The translations under genes and the position numbers were made by a program. Below the pieces are notes generated by a model. That model was not told the origin of the DNA and searched no databases. It was given only the letters and a program-made list of their open reading frames with translations. A stretch of 64,000 nucleotides of DNA from Streptosporangium subroseum (lineage in GTDB: Bacteria > Actinomycetota > Actinomycetes > Streptosporangiales > Streptosporangiaceae). The stretch spans positions 124,001 through 188,000 of the forward strand of contig NZ_FZOD01000012.1 of NCBI RefSeq assembly GCF_900188345.1, given 5' to 3'. Positions 1 to 10,098 of the stretch are shown piece after piece. The first letter of the stretch is position 1, and each line of letters begins with the position of its first letter.

Positions 1-178
1 TGCCGCCGCCAGAGATGATCAAGGTGCGGAGCCGGTCGCGGCGGGCGCGATGGGCGTTGAAGGCCGCCGTCGCGATGACGCGCAGGTTTCCCGTGGTCCT
101 GGCGCCGATGATCCCGTAGGCGTAGACGGCCGCGTGCTCGGCCGCCAGAGCCGTGTCAAGCTCCTGAGCGGCCGTCAC
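1..178 (-). CDS. DUF4439 ferritin-like protein, C-terminus cut by window edge
   Basis: This minus-strand gene starts at GTG 178 and runs off the left edge, leaving about 59 residues. The protein begins with an ELDTALAAEHAAVYAYG segment, a helix with Glu, Glu and His spaced as in ferritin-like bundles; the segments NLRVIATAAF and AHRARRDRLR follow. This resembles the small actinobacterial DUF4439 family, whose function is unknown. Its start overlaps the stop of the preceding lipoprotein gene by four bases (GTGA), so the two are translationally coupled. What follows past the window edge cannot be seen. Confidence 0.65.
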   Translation of the reverse strand, partial: MTAAQELDTALAAEHAAVYAYGIIGARTTGNLRVIATAAFNAHRARRDRLRTLIISGGG

Positions 179-681
179 AGGGACCTCGAGAGGGCCATGG
201 CGTGTGCGGCCTCACAGGCGCCGATGGACGCGATCAGCTGGGCCAGGGCGGGGGAGACCCCGGCGAGCTGGCGGGGGCGGAGCGCCGCGGCCTTCTGCTC
301 CAGGTCGCGCAGGCTCCGCAGGGTGGGCCTGCGGCTCGGTGCGGGGGTGGCCGACGGCGAGGGCGGTGTGGAGGCGGGTGAGGGCGGTGCCGTGGCGGGA
401 GAGGTGCTTGAGAGGAGCTTGTCGCGAAGTCTGCGGCGGAGCTCGGCCAGGTGGGCCTCGTGCCGCCCGGCGAAGGGCGCGAGCTTGGCGGAGGCCGCCG
501 AGGCGTACAGCGCGACGGTCCGCTCCTTGCCCGCGATCAGCTGGTTGAGCAGCACCGTCTCCGGATCCGGGGGTGTGGCCACGACGGGTTTCGGCTCCTC
601 GGAGGCGCAGCCCGCCACCGTCAGGGCGGCCACCCCGAGAGCGCTGCCCCGTAACAGGGTGCGCCGGGAGACGGAACGCAC
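175..681 (-). CDS. Tat-type lipoprotein, ferritin-like helical domain
   Basis: A 168-residue secreted protein. I place the start at GTG 681 because GGAGG lies at 688-692, six bases away; longer upstream frames lack a ribosome site. The N-terminus has a twin-arginine signal (SRRTLLRGSA) followed by a hydrophobic stretch and a lipobox ending in AGC, so it is probably exported folded and lipid-anchored. A Pro/Ser/Ala-rich linker (about residues 95-120) separates two helical parts carrying Glu/His residues (for example the last helix with CEAAHAMAL). The overlap with the DUF4439 gene suggests the two form one envelope complex. Substrate and activity are unknown. It is divergent from rimP. Confidence 0.7.
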   Translation of the reverse strand: MRSVSRRTLLRGSALGVAALTVAGCASEEPKPVVATPPDPETVLLNQLIAGKERTVALYASAASAKLAPFAGRHEAHLAELRRRLRDKLLSSTSPATAPPSPASTPPSPSATPAPSRRPTLRSLRDLEQKAAALRPRQLAGVSPALAQLIASIGACEAAHAMALSRSL

Positions 682-871
682 GGGCGACCTCCGGTTATGA
701 CATGGGTTGCTGACGCCTCTAACATCGTACGGGCATGGCATCACAGTCACCTCGCTTCTCGGACGGCGTCGCCACACCGAGTGGCGCTCTTTCTACGCCC
801 TGGTGTGGATAGGCTGGTTAATCGCATGGGCGAGGTCCGCCCGGCTGAGATCGTGACAATGGGAGGTCGGC

Positions 872-1372
872 ATGGGCAGCGCCACATCCCGCGACCGCCT
901 GATGGAGCTTCTGGAACCTGTCGTCGAAGCCGAAGGGCTCGACTTGGAGGACGTCACGGTCACACCGGCGGGCAAGCGGCGGTTGCTGCGTGTCATCGTC
1001 GACCGTGACGGCGGTGTGAGCCTGGACGACGTCGCCGAGGTCAGCCGTTCCGTCTCCGAGGCGCTGGACGCCGACGACGCGATGGGTGCCACCCCGTACG
1101 TGCTGGAGGTCTCCTCTCCGGGGGTCGACCGCCCGCTCACCGAGCCGCGCCACTGGCGCCGCGCGGTTAAGCGGCTGGTCAAGGCCGACCTGCGAGACGG
1201 CACCGCCGTGGAGGGCCGGATCGTCGTCACCGACGAGACCGGTGTGGAGCTGGACGTCGACGGCGCACCGCGCCGCATCGACTATCAGGACCTGACCCGA
1301 GGACGGGTGCAGGTGGAATTCCGCCGGCTCGACGACGCCGAAAACGACGGCGAAGACGGCGACGAAGGCTAA
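872..1372 (+). CDS. rimP: Ribosome maturation factor RimP
   Basis: RimP helps assemble the 30S subunit in the cytoplasm. The 166-residue product has the usual N-terminal alpha/beta domain, with LEPVVEAEGLDLEDV at the front, then the conserved VLEVSSPGVDRPL motif near residue 75, and a C-terminal Sm-like barrel. It ends in an acidic tail (DDAENDGEDGDEG). The ATG at 872 is preceded by GGGAGG at 861-866. It is the first gene of the nusA-infB operon and sits 12 bases before nusA, the standard order in actinobacteria and many other bacteria. No odd features. Confidence 0.95.
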   Translation: MGSATSRDRLMELLEPVVEAEGLDLEDVTVTPAGKRRLLRVIVDRDGGVSLDDVAEVSRSVSEALDADDAMGATPYVLEVSSPGVDRPLTEPRHWRRAVKRLVKADLRDGTAVEGRIVVTDETGVELDVDGAPRRIDYQDLTRGRVQVEFRRLDDAENDGEDGDEG

Positions 1373-1384
1373 GGGGGAAGCCTC

Positions 1385-2392
1385 GTGGACATTGACATGA
1401 GCGTCCTGCGCAGCCTGGAGCGGGAGAAGGACATCTCCTTCGACCTGGTCGTCAAGGCGATCGAGGACGCGCTACTGATCGCATACTTCCGGAGTGAGGG
1501 CGCCGCCGCCAAGGCGCGCGCCGAGCTCGACCGGAAATCCGGGCACGTGACCATTTTCGCGGCCGAGCTCGACGACGAGAGCGGGGAGGTGCTCAGGGAG
1601 TTCGACGACACCCCGGGCAACTTCAGCCGCATCGCCGCGACCACGGCCAAGCAGGTCATCCTGCAGCAGCTCCGCGACGCCGAGGACGAGATCAACTTCG
1701 GTGAGTTCGCCAGCCGTGAGGGCGAGCTCGTGGCGGGCGTCATCCAGCAGGGCAAGGACCCCCGGGTCGTCCTGGTGGACCTGGGCAAGATCGAGGCGGT
1801 GCTGCCGCACAGCGAGCAGGTCCCCGGTGAGGAATACGTTCACGGTGACCGTATTCGTTGCTACGTGGTCCAGGTCAAGAAGGGCCACAAGGGCCCCTCG
1901 GTGACCCTGTCGCGGACCCATCCCGGTCTGGTGAAGAAGCTCTTCGCCCTGGAGGTCCCGGAGATCGCCGACGGCACCGTCGAGATCGCCGCGATCGCCC
2001 GCGAGGCCGGTCACCGCACCAAGCTCGCGGTCCGTTCGCGGCGTCCCGGCGTGAACGCCAAGGGCGCCTGCATCGGCCCGATGGGCTCGCGCGTGCGCAA
2101 TGTGATGGCCGAGCTGCACGGCGAGAAGATCGACATCATCGACTGGTCGGACGACCCCGCGGAGTTCGTGGGGAATGCGCTCTCTCCCGCTCGTGTTTCG
2201 CATGTCGAGGTCATCGACGTCGACGGCCGCGCCGCGCGTGTGACCGTGCCGGATTACCAGCTCTCCCTGGCGATCGGCAAGGAGGGGCAGAACGCCCGGC
2301 TGGCCAATCGCCTCACCGGCTGGCGCATCGATATCCGCCCTGACACCCAAGCGGGGGACGCGGCCGGTTCCGCAGATGCATCCACACGGTAA
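1385..2392 (+). CDS. nusA: Transcription termination/antitermination factor NusA
   Basis: NusA binds RNA polymerase and nascent RNA to control pausing, termination and antitermination. The 335-residue protein is the short form found in actinobacteria, without the C-terminal acidic repeats of enterobacteria. It has an N-terminal RNAP-binding domain, an S1 domain ([20 protein letters not shown]), and two KH domains; the KH core [18 protein letters not shown] and the second-KH motif [13 protein letters not shown] are clear. Start GTG 1385 has GGGGGAAG directly upstream. It overlaps the start of ylxR by 17 bases. Confidence 0.96.
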   Translation: MDIDMSVLRSLEREKDISFDLVVKAIEDALLIAYFRSEGAAAKARAELDRKSGHVTIFAAELDDESGEVLREFDDTPGNFSRIAATTAKQVILQQLRDAEDEINFGEFASREGELVAGVIQQGKDPRVVLVDLGKIEAVLPHSEQVPGEEYVHGDRIRCYVVQVKKGHKGPSVTLSRTHPGLVKKLFALEVPEIADGTVEIAAIAREAGHRTKLAVRSRRPGVNAKGACIGPMGSRVRNVMAELHGEKIDIIDWSDDPAEFVGNALSPARVSHVEVIDVDGRAARVTVPDYQLSLAIGKEGQNARLANRLTGWRIDIRPDTQAGDAAGSADASTR

Positions 2393-2678
2393 GCTGGAAT
2401 ATGGTGGCCAAGCTTCCCCACTGAGAACATGTGTGGGGTGCCGGGTTCGCACGGTTTCTTCCGAGCTGCTCCGCCTGGTGATGGTCGAGGGCGTTATCGT
2501 CCCTGACCTGCGACGACGGCTCCAGGGGCGTGGTGCTTCGCTGCATCCCTCCTTGAGCTGTTTGGATCTCGCTGAGCGTCGACGGGCGTTTCCGCGTGCG
2601 TTTCGCACTGCGGTCCCGCTCGATCTGTCGCGAGTGCGAGGTCATCTTGAAGAGCTGCAGACTGAAAGGATCGGGTGA
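2376..2678 (+). CDS. ylxR: YlxR (DUF448) RNA-binding protein
   Basis: A 100-residue protein of the YlxR family. The signature [10 protein letters not shown] lies at residues 16-25, and the second conserved block [16 protein letters not shown] follows. The family is an RNA-binding accessory of the nusA-infB operon; a Firmicutes homologue modulates RNase P. The first ATG (2376) lies inside nusA without an obvious ribosome site, so coupling to nusA translation is likely and the exact start is uncertain. It is followed by a 143-base gap before infB that contains no gene. Confidence 0.85.
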   Translation: MHPHGKLEYGGQASPLRTCVGCRVRTVSSELLRLVMVEGVIVPDLRRRLQGRGASLHPSLSCLDLAERRRAFPRAFRTAVPLDLSRVRGHLEELQTERIG

Positions 2679-2821
2679 GATGGTTACCAAATGTCATGTA
2701 GGACGCCGATTTGATGGGCTGGTCAGATAGCTATGAGCGCCTGATGAGCATGCGGCGATGAGTACGTCTACGTAACGACGGTCCGGCGGCACTGCCTCCC
2801 GGGCCGAGACAAGGGAGTGTA

Positions 2822-5800
2822 GTGGCGAAGGTCCGGGTATACGAGCTCGCCAAGGAGTTCGGTGTGGAGAGCAAGGTCGTTATGGCCAAGCTCCAGGAGA
2901 TGGGCGAGTTCGTGCGTTCGGCGTCCTCGACTATCGAAGCACCGGTAGTCCGCAGGCTCACGGAAGCTTTGGGCGGTCCCACCAAGGGCTCGTCCGACAA
3001 GGGCGGTAACAGAACGCCCAGGCCGCCTCAGGCGGCCCCCAGGCCTGGCGACAGCCAGGCCGGAAACGGTGCCACCGCGGCACCGACCTCAATCCCCAAG
3101 CCGGGACCGGCCCCCAGGCCGGGACCGCGACCGGGTCCCGCACCGGCTCGCCCCGCGGCGCCGGCGGCTCCCGCGCCGCAGGCCCCGCCGGTCGTGCCCC
3201 AGACTCAACCCGAGCAGGTGCAGCCGCAGCAGGCTCCGCCCCCGCAGGCTCCGCAGCAGCCCTCACCGGTTCAGGCACCTCGTTTCGAGGCGCCCCGCAC
3301 CGATGTCGGCCGTCCCGCGGCCTCCGGCCCCAAGCCCGGCCCGCGTCCGGCTCCGCGACCCGCACCCGCGGCTCGTCCCGAGGCGGCGCGTCCGGAAGGC
3401 CGCCCCGCGGCCGGTCCCGGCGGAGCCCCCTCGGGCCCCCGCTCCGGTGCGGGCGCTCCCGGTGGTCCGGGTGCCAAGCCCGGTCCGCGTCCGGGCCCGC
3501 GTGGCCCGCGTCCCGGCAACAACCCGTTCTCGTCGAACGCCAGCGGCATGGGCCAGGCCCGTCCGCCGCGCACCGGCGGCCCGGGTGGCCCCGGCGGACC
3601 TCCCGGTCCCGGTGGTCCCGGCGGCCGTGACGGAGCTCCCGGCGACAGGGGTCCGCGTCCCGGTGGTCCTCGCGAGGACCGTGGTCCCCGTGACCAGAAC
3701 CGCGACAGTGCGGGTCCCCGTCCTCCCGGCGCTCGTTCCGGTCCGCCCGGAGCGCCCGGCTCACGTCCGGGCCCCGGCGCGGGTGGTCCGCGTCCCGGTG
3801 GCGGCGGCGGCGCGGGTGGTCCGCGTCCCGGCGGTCCCCGTCCCAGCCCGATGATGATGCCGCAGGGTCGTCCTGCCGGTCCCGGTGGCGGCGGTGGCGG
3901 CGCAGGCCGTCCCGGCGGTGGCGGTGGCGGTGCGGGTCGTCCCGGCGGCGGTGGCGGCGCAGGCCGTCCCGGTGGCGGCGGCGGTGGCGGTCGTCCCGGT
4001 GGTGGCGGCGGCGGTTTCGCCGGTCGTCCCGGTGGCGGTGGCGGCGCAGGCCGTCCCGGCACGAGCACCGGCGGTCCCGGTGGCGGCGGCGGCGGTTTCG
4101 CCGGTCGTCCCGGTGGCGGCGGTCGTGGCCGTGGTGGCGGCACCGCGGGTGCCTTCGGCCGTCCGGGAGGACGTCCGACCCGCGGTCGCAAGTCCAAGCG
4201 TCAGCGGCGTCAAGAGTTCGACAACATGCAGGCCCCGGCGATCGGTGGCGTGCAGGCTCCCCGCGGTGGCGGTCAGACGATCCGTCTGTCGCGCGGCGCC
4301 TCCCTGTCGGACTTCGCCGACAAGATCGGCGCGATCCCCGCGTCCCTGGTGCAGATCATGCTGCACCTCGGCGAGATGGTGACCGCCACGCAGTCGGTCA
4401 ACGAGGAGACGCTGCAGCTTCTCGCCGCCGAGCTGGACTACAACCTGCTTGTGGTCAGCCCGGAGGAGGAGGATCGCGAGCTTCTCGAGACCTTCGACAT
4501 CGAGTTCGGCGAGGACGAGGGCGACGAGTCCGATCTCGTCGCGCGCCCGCCGGTCGTGACCGTCATGGGTCACGTCGACCACGGTAAGACCAAGCTGCTC
4601 GACGCCATCCGCAACACCAACGAGGTGGCGCGCGAGGCGGGTGGGATCACCCAGCACATCGGTGCTTACCAGATCACCACCGAGCACGAAGAAGAAGAGC
4701 GGAAGATCACCTTCATCGACACCCCGGGCCACGAGGCGTTCACCGCCATGCGTGCCCGTGGTGCCAAGGTCACCGACATCGCCGTCCTGGTGGTCGCGGC
4801 CGACGACGGTGTGAAGCCGCAGACCATCGAGGCCCTGAACCACGCCCAGGCGGCCGACGTGCCGATCGTGGTCGCGGTCAACAAGGTCGACAAGGAAGGC
4901 GCGGACCCGGGCAAGGTCCGTGCGCAGCTCACCGAGTACGGTCTGGTCGCCGAGGAATACGGCGGCACGACCATGTTCGTCGACATCTCCGCCAAGAACG
5001 GGACCGGCATCGAGAACCTTCTCGAGGCCATCCTGCTCACCGCGGACGCCGAGCTCGACCTGCGGGCCAACGACACGATGGACGCCCAGGGCGTCGCCAT
5101 CGAGGCGCACCTCGACAGGGGCCGCGGCCCGGTCGCGACCGTGCTGGTCCAGCGCGGCACGCTCCGCGTCGGCGACTCGATCGTCTGTGGCGAGGCCTTC
5201 GGCCGCGTCCGGGCGATGCTGGACGACAAGGGCGAGGCCATTCTTGAGGCCGACCCGTCGCGTCCGGTGCTGGTCCTCGGTCTGACCGCGGTGCCGGGAG
5301 CCGGTGACAACTTCCTCGTTGTCACCGACGACCGGATGGCGCGCCAGATCGCCCAGCAGCGTGCGGCTCGCAAGCGCATCGCGGACATGGCCAAGTCCGG
5401 CCGTCGCCGCACCCTCGAAGAGCTCTTCAGCGAGATGGAGAAGGGCCAGATCGATGAGCTCAAGCTCATCATCAAGGGTGACGTCTCCGGTTCGGTCGAG
5501 GCCCTCGAGGACGCGCTGCTCAAGATCGACGTCGGCGATGAGGTGCGCCTGCGGGTGCTCCACCGTGCCGTCGGTGCGATCACCGAGTACGACGTCAACC
5601 TGGCGGTCGCCGACGACAACGCGGTCATCATCGGCTTCAACGTGCGCCCCGAAGTCCGGGCGCGCGACCTCGCCGAGCGCGAGGGTGTCGACATCCGCTA
5701 CTACTCGGTCATCTACCAGGCGATCGAGGAGATCGAGGCGGCCCTCAAGGGCATGCTCAAGCCGGAGTTCGAAGAGGTCCAGATGGGCACCGCCGAAGTC

Positions 5801-6067
5801 CGCGAGGTCTTCAAGGTGCCGAAGATCGGCAACATCGCCGGTGCTCTGGTCCGCTCGGGCACGATCGTCCGGAACAGCAAGGCCCGGATCATCCGCGGTG
5901 GTGTTGTCATCTCCGACAACCTCACCGTCTCCTCGCTGCGTCGCTTCAAGGAGGACGCGACCGAGGTCCGCGATGGTTACGAGTGTGGTATCGGTGTCGG
6001 CTACAGCGACATCAAGATCGACGACGTCATCGAGACGTTCGAGATGCGGGAGAAGCCGCGCGTCTGA
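2822..6067 (+). CDS. infB: Translation initiation factor IF-2
   Basis: IF-2 is the GTPase that delivers initiator tRNA to the 30S subunit. At 1081 residues it is long for the family. The N-terminal IF2-N helix (residues 1-45) is followed by about 400 residues of Pro/Ala/Gly/Arg-rich low complexity, including runs of RPGGGGG between about residues 345 and 445. A second IF2-N segment comes next, then the GTPase domain with G1 motif GHVDHGKT at residues 583-590, DTPGH and NKVD, and the C-terminal initiator-tRNA-binding domains. The start is GTG 2822. A large hairpin follows the stop (6088-6148). Confidence 0.97.
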   Translation: MAKVRVYELAKEFGVESKVVMAKLQEMGEFVRSASSTIEAPVVRRLTEALGGPTKGSSDKGGNRTPRPPQAAPRPGDSQAGNGATAAPTSIPKPGPAPRPGPRPGPAPARPAAPAAPAPQAPPVVPQTQPEQVQPQQAPPPQAPQQPSPVQAPRFEAPRTDVGRPAASGPKPGPRPAPRPAPAARPEAARPEGRPAAGPGGAPSGPRSGAGAPGGPGAKPGPRPGPRGPRPGNNPFSSNASGMGQARPPRTGGPGGPGGPPGPGGPGGRDGAPGDRGPRPGGPREDRGPRDQNRDSAGPRPPGARSGPPGAPGSRPGPGAGGPRPGGGGGAGGPRPGGPRPSPMMMPQGRPAGPGGGGGGAGRPGGGGGGAGRPGGGGGAGRPGGGGGGGRPGGGGGGFAGRPGGGGGAGRPGTSTGGPGGGGGGFAGRPGGGGRGRGGGTAGAFGRPGGRPTRGRKSKRQRRQEFDNMQAPAIGGVQAPRGGGQTIRLSRGASLSDFADKIGAIPASLVQIMLHLGEMVTATQSVNEETLQLLAAELDYNLLVVSPEEEDRELLETFDIEFGEDEGDESDLVARPPVVTVMGHVDHGKTKLLDAIRNTNEVAREAGGITQHIGAYQITTEHEEEERKITFIDTPGHEAFTAMRARGAKVTDIAVLVVAADDGVKPQTIEALNHAQAADVPIVVAVNKVDKEGADPGKVRAQLTEYGLVAEEYGGTTMFVDISAKNGTGIENLLEAILLTADAELDLRANDTMDAQGVAIEAHLDRGRGPVATVLVQRGTLRVGDSIVCGEAFGRVRAMLDDKGEAILEADPSRPVLVLGLTAVPGAGDNFLVVTDDRMARQIAQQRAARKRIADMAKSGRRRTLEELFSEMEKGQIDELKLIIKGDVSGSVEALEDALLKIDVGDEVRLRVLHRAVGAITEYDVNLAVADDNAVIIGFNVRPEVRARDLAEREGVDIRYYSVIYQAIEEIEAALKGMLKPEFEEVQMGTAEVREVFKVPKIGNIAGALVRSGTIVRNSKARIIRGGVVISDNLTVSSLRRFKEDATEVRDGYECGIGVGYSDIKIDDVIETFEMREKPRV

Positions 6068-6087
6068 TGCCTCGGATCGGCGCGGGT

Positions 6088-6148
6088 GACCACTCGCCGG
6101 CCGTCGGTTCTCACCCCCGGGGTGAGGGCCCTCGGCCGGCGGGTGGCC
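6088..6148 (+). terminator. Long bipartite hairpin downstream of infB
   Basis: The outer arms 6088-6103 and 6133-6148 pair over about 16 positions (core CGCCGGCCG with CGGCCGGCG). An inner arm pair, CTCACCCC (6110-6117) with GGGGTGAG (6119-6126), closes the loop. There is no T-run, so it may act as a transcript stabiliser or partial terminator between infB and ylxP rather than a complete stop. Confidence 0.6.
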
Positions 6149-6189
6149 CCGCGCCATCGATGGCACGGTGACGTCCGTGGCGAGTGAAT

Positions 6190-6489
6190 ATGTATGTAGG
6201 CGCCCTGACAATGGACATTCTGCTCGGCGATGTTCATTCGCTGAAGGAGAAGCGCTCGGTGGTGCGTCCCATCATCGCCGAGGTGCAGCGACGGTTCCCG
6301 GCCGTGGCCGTGGCCGAGACCGGCCATATGGATCTGCACCGCCGTACAGAGATCGGGATCGCGGTCGTGTCCTCCACCGCCGCCAACTGCGGCGCGGTGA
6401 TGGACGACTGCGAGCGTCTGATCGCCTTCCATCCGGAAATCGAGTTGCTGTCCGCCAGGCACCGGCTCTACAACGAGGACGAGGACTAG
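6190..6489 (+). CDS. ylxP: YlxP-like DUF503 protein
   Basis: A 99-residue DUF503 protein, small and cytoplasmic, usually encoded between infB and rbfA. The N-terminus [20 protein letters not shown] and the following [12 protein letters not shown] motif are characteristic. I prefer ATG 6190 to the in-frame GTG 6184 because family members start with MYVG. No good Shine-Dalgarno is visible. The molecular role is not established; the ribosome-assembly neighbourhood points to RNA or ribosome biology. A hairpin (6497-6535) separates it from rbfA. Confidence 0.85.
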   Translation: MYVGALTMDILLGDVHSLKEKRSVVRPIIAEVQRRFPAVAVAETGHMDLHRRTEIGIAVVSSTAANCGAVMDDCERLIAFHPEIELLSARHRLYNEDED

Positions 6490-6496
6490 CTACAGA

Positions 6497-6535
6497 GACG
6501 ACCGGTCGCGGGGCAGCCCTTCGCGGTCGGTCGTC
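6497..6535 (+). terminator. Hairpin between ylxP and rbfA
   Basis: The arms GACGACCGGTCGCG (6497-6510) and CGCGGTCGGTCGTC (6522-6535) pair except for two central positions, with an 11-base loop. There is no U-tract. It may be a processing or partial termination site within the operon. Confidence 0.5.
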
Positions 6536-6556
6536 ACTGTGAGAAGGGGGAGCGAT

Positions 6557-7039
6557 ATGGATGTCGCACGCGCACGTAAGATCGCCGACCGGATTCAGCA
6601 GATTGTGGCGGAGATGCTGGAGCGCCGGATCAAGGACCCGAGGCTGGGTTTCGTGACCATCACGGACACGCGGATCACCAACGACCTGGGTGATGCCACG
6701 GTGTTCTACACCGTGTTCGGTTCGGAGGCCGAGAGGACCGACTCCGCTCTGGCGCTGGAGAGCGCCAAGGGGCTCATCCGCTCGGAGGTGGGCCGTCAGA
6801 CGGGTCTGCGTCACACGCCGACGCTGACGTTCACCCACGACCCGCTCCCTGACACCGCCCGCCACCTCGACGACCTGCTCGCCGAGGCGAAGGCCAGGGA
6901 CGTCGAGATCGCCAAGCGGGCCGAGGGCGCGCAGCACGCGGGCGAGGCGGACCCCTACCGCAAGCCCGACGAGAACGACGATGAGTTCGAGGACAGCGAC
7001 GACGAGCCCTCGGAGCGCGCGGGACACTCCGCGACGTGA
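6557..7039 (+). CDS. rbfA: 30S ribosome-binding factor RbfA
   Basis: RbfA acts in late maturation of 16S rRNA within the 30S subunit. The 160-residue product has the KH-like fold signature: [18 protein letters not shown] at the N-terminus, [19 protein letters not shown] in the middle, and the [12 protein letters not shown] segment. An acidic tail ([15 protein letters not shown]) follows the core. ATG 6557 is chosen because GAAGGGGGAG lies just upstream. Its stop overlaps the start of nrnA (GTGA at 7036-7039), indicating coupled translation. Confidence 0.94.
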   Translation: MDVARARKIADRIQQIVAEMLERRIKDPRLGFVTITDTRITNDLGDATVFYTVFGSEAERTDSALALESAKGLIRSEVGRQTGLRHTPTLTFTHDPLPDTARHLDDLLAEAKARDVEIAKRAEGAQHAGEADPYRKPDENDDEFEDSDDEPSERAGHSAT

Positions 7040-8034
7040 TGCCCCAGCTGCGTGACGACGGCCCGGTGCCCGGTCGAGACTGGGATCGGGCCGTCGAGCT
7101 CATCTCGTCCGCGGACGAGATCGCGCTGGCCTGTCACGTCTCGCCTGACGGCGACGCGCTCGGCTCCATGCTCGCCCTCGGGCTGGCCCTGCGCGCGGTG
7201 GGCAAGCGCGTCACGGCCTCCTTCGGGGAGCACCGGACCACGGTGCCCCGGCTGCTGCGTTTCCTGCCCGGACAGGACCTCCTGGTCGGGCTCGACGACT
7301 ATCCGGCCGCGCCCGAGCTGATGATCACGTTTGATGTCCCCACCGTCGGCCGGCTCGCCATGCTGAGCGACAGCGCGGGCAGGGCCCGTGAGCTGATCGT
7401 GGTGGACCATCACCCGTCCAACACCCGCTTCGGCACGCTCAACCTGGTCGATCCCGGCGCCGCGGCCACCGCGGTGCTCGCCGAGGAGCTGCTCCACCGG
7501 CTCGGCCTGCCGATCGACAAGGTCATCGCGACCTGCCTCTACGTCGGACTGGTCACCGACACCGGCTCGTTCAAATACTCCTCGACCACCCCCGCGGCAC
7601 ACGCCATGGCCGCCCGTCTGGTGGCCACCGGGCTGAACACCGAGGAGATCGCCAGGGACCTGTGGGATCGGTCCCCGTTCGCTTACCTCAGGGTGCTCGG
7701 CACCGCCCTCGACAGGGTGACGCTGGAGCCCGAGGTGGGCGGCGGGCTGGTCTGGACGTTTGTCACCCGGGCCGACCGGGCCGCGTACGGCCTGCCGTAC
7801 GACGAGGTGGAGGGGATCATCGACGTGGTCCGGCGCACCGACGAGGCGGACGTGACCGCGGTCCTCAAGGAGGACGACGACGGCGCCTGGCAGGTCTCCA
7901 CCCGATCCAAGGGCGGGGTGGACGTCGCACGGATCTGCACCGCGCTGGGCGGTGGCGGGCACACCAAGGCCGCCGGCTTCACCTCCCACCTGCCCGTCGA
8001 GGAGACGATCGCGAGTCTCCGGGCACTCTTGTAG
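7036..8034 (+). CDS. nrnA: DHH-family oligoribonuclease / pAp phosphatase NrnA
   Basis: This 332-residue DHH/DHHA1 protein probably degrades nano-RNAs and dephosphorylates 3'-phosphoadenosine 5'-phosphate. Motif I (SPDGDALGS) is near residue 36, motif II Asp is in ITFDVP, the signature DHH is in VVDHHPSN, and a metal-binding Asp is in VTDTGSFK. The C-terminal DHHA1 domain ends with the [11 protein letters not shown] substrate loop. Start GTG 7036 overlaps the rbfA stop; ATG 7039 is the alternative. In actinobacteria this gene commonly sits between rbfA and truB. Confidence 0.9.
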   Translation: MMPQLRDDGPVPGRDWDRAVELISSADEIALACHVSPDGDALGSMLALGLALRAVGKRVTASFGEHRTTVPRLLRFLPGQDLLVGLDDYPAAPELMITFDVPTVGRLAMLSDSAGRARELIVVDHHPSNTRFGTLNLVDPGAAATAVLAEELLHRLGLPIDKVIATCLYVGLVTDTGSFKYSSTTPAAHAMAARLVATGLNTEEIARDLWDRSPFAYLRVLGTALDRVTLEPEVGGGLVWTFVTRADRAAYGLPYDEVEGIIDVVRRTDEADVTAVLKEDDDGAWQVSTRSKGGVDVARICTALGGGGHTKAAGFTSHLPVEETIASLRALL

Positions 8035-8111
8035 AAGGCCTTCCGTAAAAGGTCTTTCCAACCGACATCCTCCCCAGGGCCGGAGCCCGGGGGCTCCACA
8101 GGAGGAACTCG

Positions 8112-9011
8112 ATGAGTACGGCTCGCGTCAAGCGCACCCCGCCGCCGAGCGGGCTGATCATCGTGGACAAGCCCGCCGGCTGGACCTCGCACGACGTCGT
8201 GGCCAAGCTCCGCGGGATCGCGGGCACCCGCAAGGTCGGCCACGCGGGCACCCTCGATCCGATGGCCACCGGCGTGCTGGTGGTGGGCGTGGAGAAGGCG
8301 ACCAGGCTCCTGGGCCACCTCGCGCTCACCCAGAAGGGTTACGACGCCACGATCCGGCTCGGCCAGTCCACCAACACCGACGACGCCGAGGGTGAGATCA
8401 TCGCCACGCTCTCGGCCGCGGACGTCGCCGAGGAGAGCCTCAGGAAGGGTGTCGCCACCCTCACCGGCCCGATCATGCAGATCCCGCCGCAGGTCAGCGC
8501 CATCAAGGTGAACGGCGAGCGAGCCTACAAGCGGGCCAGGGCGGGTGAGGAGGTCGAGCTCAAGTCGCGCCCGGTGACCGTGTCGGCCTTCGAGATCACC
8601 GATATCCGCCGCCACGGGGACCTCATTGACGTCGACGCCTCGGTGTCCTGCTCAAGCGGCACCTACATCCGGGCCCTGGCTCGTGACCTCGGCGCCGACC
8701 TGGGGACCGGCGGCCACCTGACCTCCCTGCGCCGCACCCGCGTGGGCCCCTACGACCTGTCGATGGCGCACACCCTCGAAGAGCTCTCCGCCGACTGCGT
8801 GATCCTGCCGATGGCCGACGCGGTCGCGGCGGTCTTCCCGCGGCGCGACGTCACCGCCGAGGAGGCGAGCTCCGTCGCGCACGGTGGGCGGCTGCCCTCG
8901 CTGGGGCTGGGCAGCGGTCCGATCGGCGTGTTCGGGCCGGACGGCATGCTGCTGGCCCTGGTCGAGGAGCACGGCGGGATCACCAAGTCCCTGGCCGTGT
9001 TCGTCTCCTGA
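8112..9011 (+). CDS. truB: tRNA pseudouridine(55) synthase TruB
   Basis: TruB converts U55 in the T-loop of tRNAs to pseudouridine. The 299-residue protein has the N-terminal IIVDKPAGWTSHDVV motif and the catalytic loop HAGTLDPMATGVL, where Asp49 is the nucleophile. Further conserved blocks are QVSAIKVNGERAYKRAR and CSSGTYIRALARDLG. A C-terminal PUA-like segment is present. AGGAGG at 8100-8105 precedes ATG 8112. It lies 77 bases after nrnA. Confidence 0.96.
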   Translation: MSTARVKRTPPPSGLIIVDKPAGWTSHDVVAKLRGIAGTRKVGHAGTLDPMATGVLVVGVEKATRLLGHLALTQKGYDATIRLGQSTNTDDAEGEIIATLSAADVAEESLRKGVATLTGPIMQIPPQVSAIKVNGERAYKRARAGEEVELKSRPVTVSAFEITDIRRHGDLIDVDASVSCSSGTYIRALARDLGADLGTGGHLTSLRRTRVGPYDLSMAHTLEELSADCVILPMADAVAAVFPRRDVTAEEASSVAHGGRLPSLGLGSGPIGVFGPDGMLLALVEEHGGITKSLAVFVS

Positions 9012-9144
9012 CGGACGCCTGTCCTTGGCCTCGCCGCCGAGGTCAAGAGCCTTTTCGCCCTGCTATGACCTCCCCGATTGGAGAGAAGGCCGGGGAGCAT
9101 GGCAGGCTTTAGGGGTCGATCCGCTACGAGGGGAAGAGGCTGCG

Positions 9145-10098
9145 GTGCGAGGATGGCACGGATTGGACGACGTGCCCGAAGACTGGGGCAGGTCCGTCGT
9201 CACGATCGGCGTCTTCGACGGCGTGCACCGCGGTCATCAGCAGATGGTGGCCCGTGCCGTCGCGATGGCCGGTGATCTCGGGCTGCCCTCGGTGGTGGTG
9301 ACCTTCGATCCGCACCCCGAAGAGGTGGTCAGGCCGGGCACCCACCCGCCGCGGCTGACAACGGCCAGGCACCGCACCGAGCTGCTCGCCGATCTCGGTG
9401 TGGACGCCGTGTGCGTGCTGCCGTTCACGCTGGAGTTCTCCCGGATGAGCCCGGACGAGTTCGTGCAGATCGTGCTCGTGGACCGGCTGCACACGGCCGG
9501 GGTCGTGGTGGGGGAGAACTTCCGCTTCGGGCACAAGGCCTCCGGCGACGTGGAGACGCTCCGGACCCTCGGAGAGAAATACGATTTCGTGGCGGAGGGA
9601 GTTCCGTTGGTGAGCAACGGAGAGACCATCTCCTCCACCCTCATCCGGGAGCAGTTGGCCGCCGGTGACATGGAGGCCGTCGCCGTGACGCTCGGCCGCC
9701 CGCACCGGGTGGAGGGCGTGGTCGTCCGGGGCTACCAGCGCGGACGCCAGCTCGGCTTCCCGACGGCCAACGTGGAGTCGCCGGAGTTCACCGCGATCCC
9801 CGCCGACGGCGTCTACGCGGGCTGGTTGCAGGGCATCTCGACCGGTAATCTGCCGGCCGTCTACGACGGCGCACGCTGGCCCGCGGCGATCTCCGTGGGC
9901 ACCAACCCGACCTTCGAGGGCGTGCCCCGCACGGTAGAGGCCTACGCGCTCGACCGCGACGACCTCGATCTCTACGGCGCCCACGTGGCGGTGGACTTCG
10001 GCTCGCGGCTCCGGGGAAACGTAAAGTTCGACTCCATCGAGACGCTCATCGCGCAGATACACGCGGACGTCGACCAGGTCCGCCGCCTGACCGCCTGA
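9145..10098 (+). CDS. ribF: Bifunctional riboflavin kinase / FAD synthetase
   Basis: RibF phosphorylates riboflavin to FMN and adenylylates FMN to FAD. I place the start at GTG 9145, preceded by GAGGGGAAGAGG, giving 317 residues; the frame stays open upstream but is unlike the family. The N-terminal nucleotidyltransferase motif VTIGVFDGVHRGHQQMV is near residue 15, and the C-terminal flavokinase motif GRQLGFPTANVE near residue 195. Degenerate repeats begin at its last codons and run into the 10.1-10.2 kb gap. Confidence 0.94.
   Translation: MRGWHGLDDVPEDWGRSVVTIGVFDGVHRGHQQMVARAVAMAGDLGLPSVVVTFDPHPEEVVRPGTHPPRLTTARHRTELLADLGVDAVCVLPFTLEFSRMSPDEFVQIVLVDRLHTAGVVVGENFRFGHKASGDVETLRTLGEKYDFVAEGVPLVSNGETISSTLIREQLAAGDMEAVAVTLGRPHRVEGVVVRGYQRGRQLGFPTANVESPEFTAIPADGVYAGWLQGISTGNLPAVYDGARWPAAISVGTNPTFEGVPRTVEAYALDRDDLDLYGAHVAVDFGSRLRGNVKFDSIETLIAQIHADVDQVRRLTA

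Noticed and set aside
3271..4197. Collagen-like Gly-Pro-Pro frame on the minus strand
   Set aside because: It is the reverse reading of the IF-2 low-complexity tract and has no start signal of its own.
3761..6211. Minus-strand open frame of over 800 codons opposite infB
   Set aside because: High GC leaves long stop-free frames opposite real genes. The predicted protein is low-complexity (Thr/Ala/Gly) and Asp/His/Arg-rich without domains, and infB is certain.
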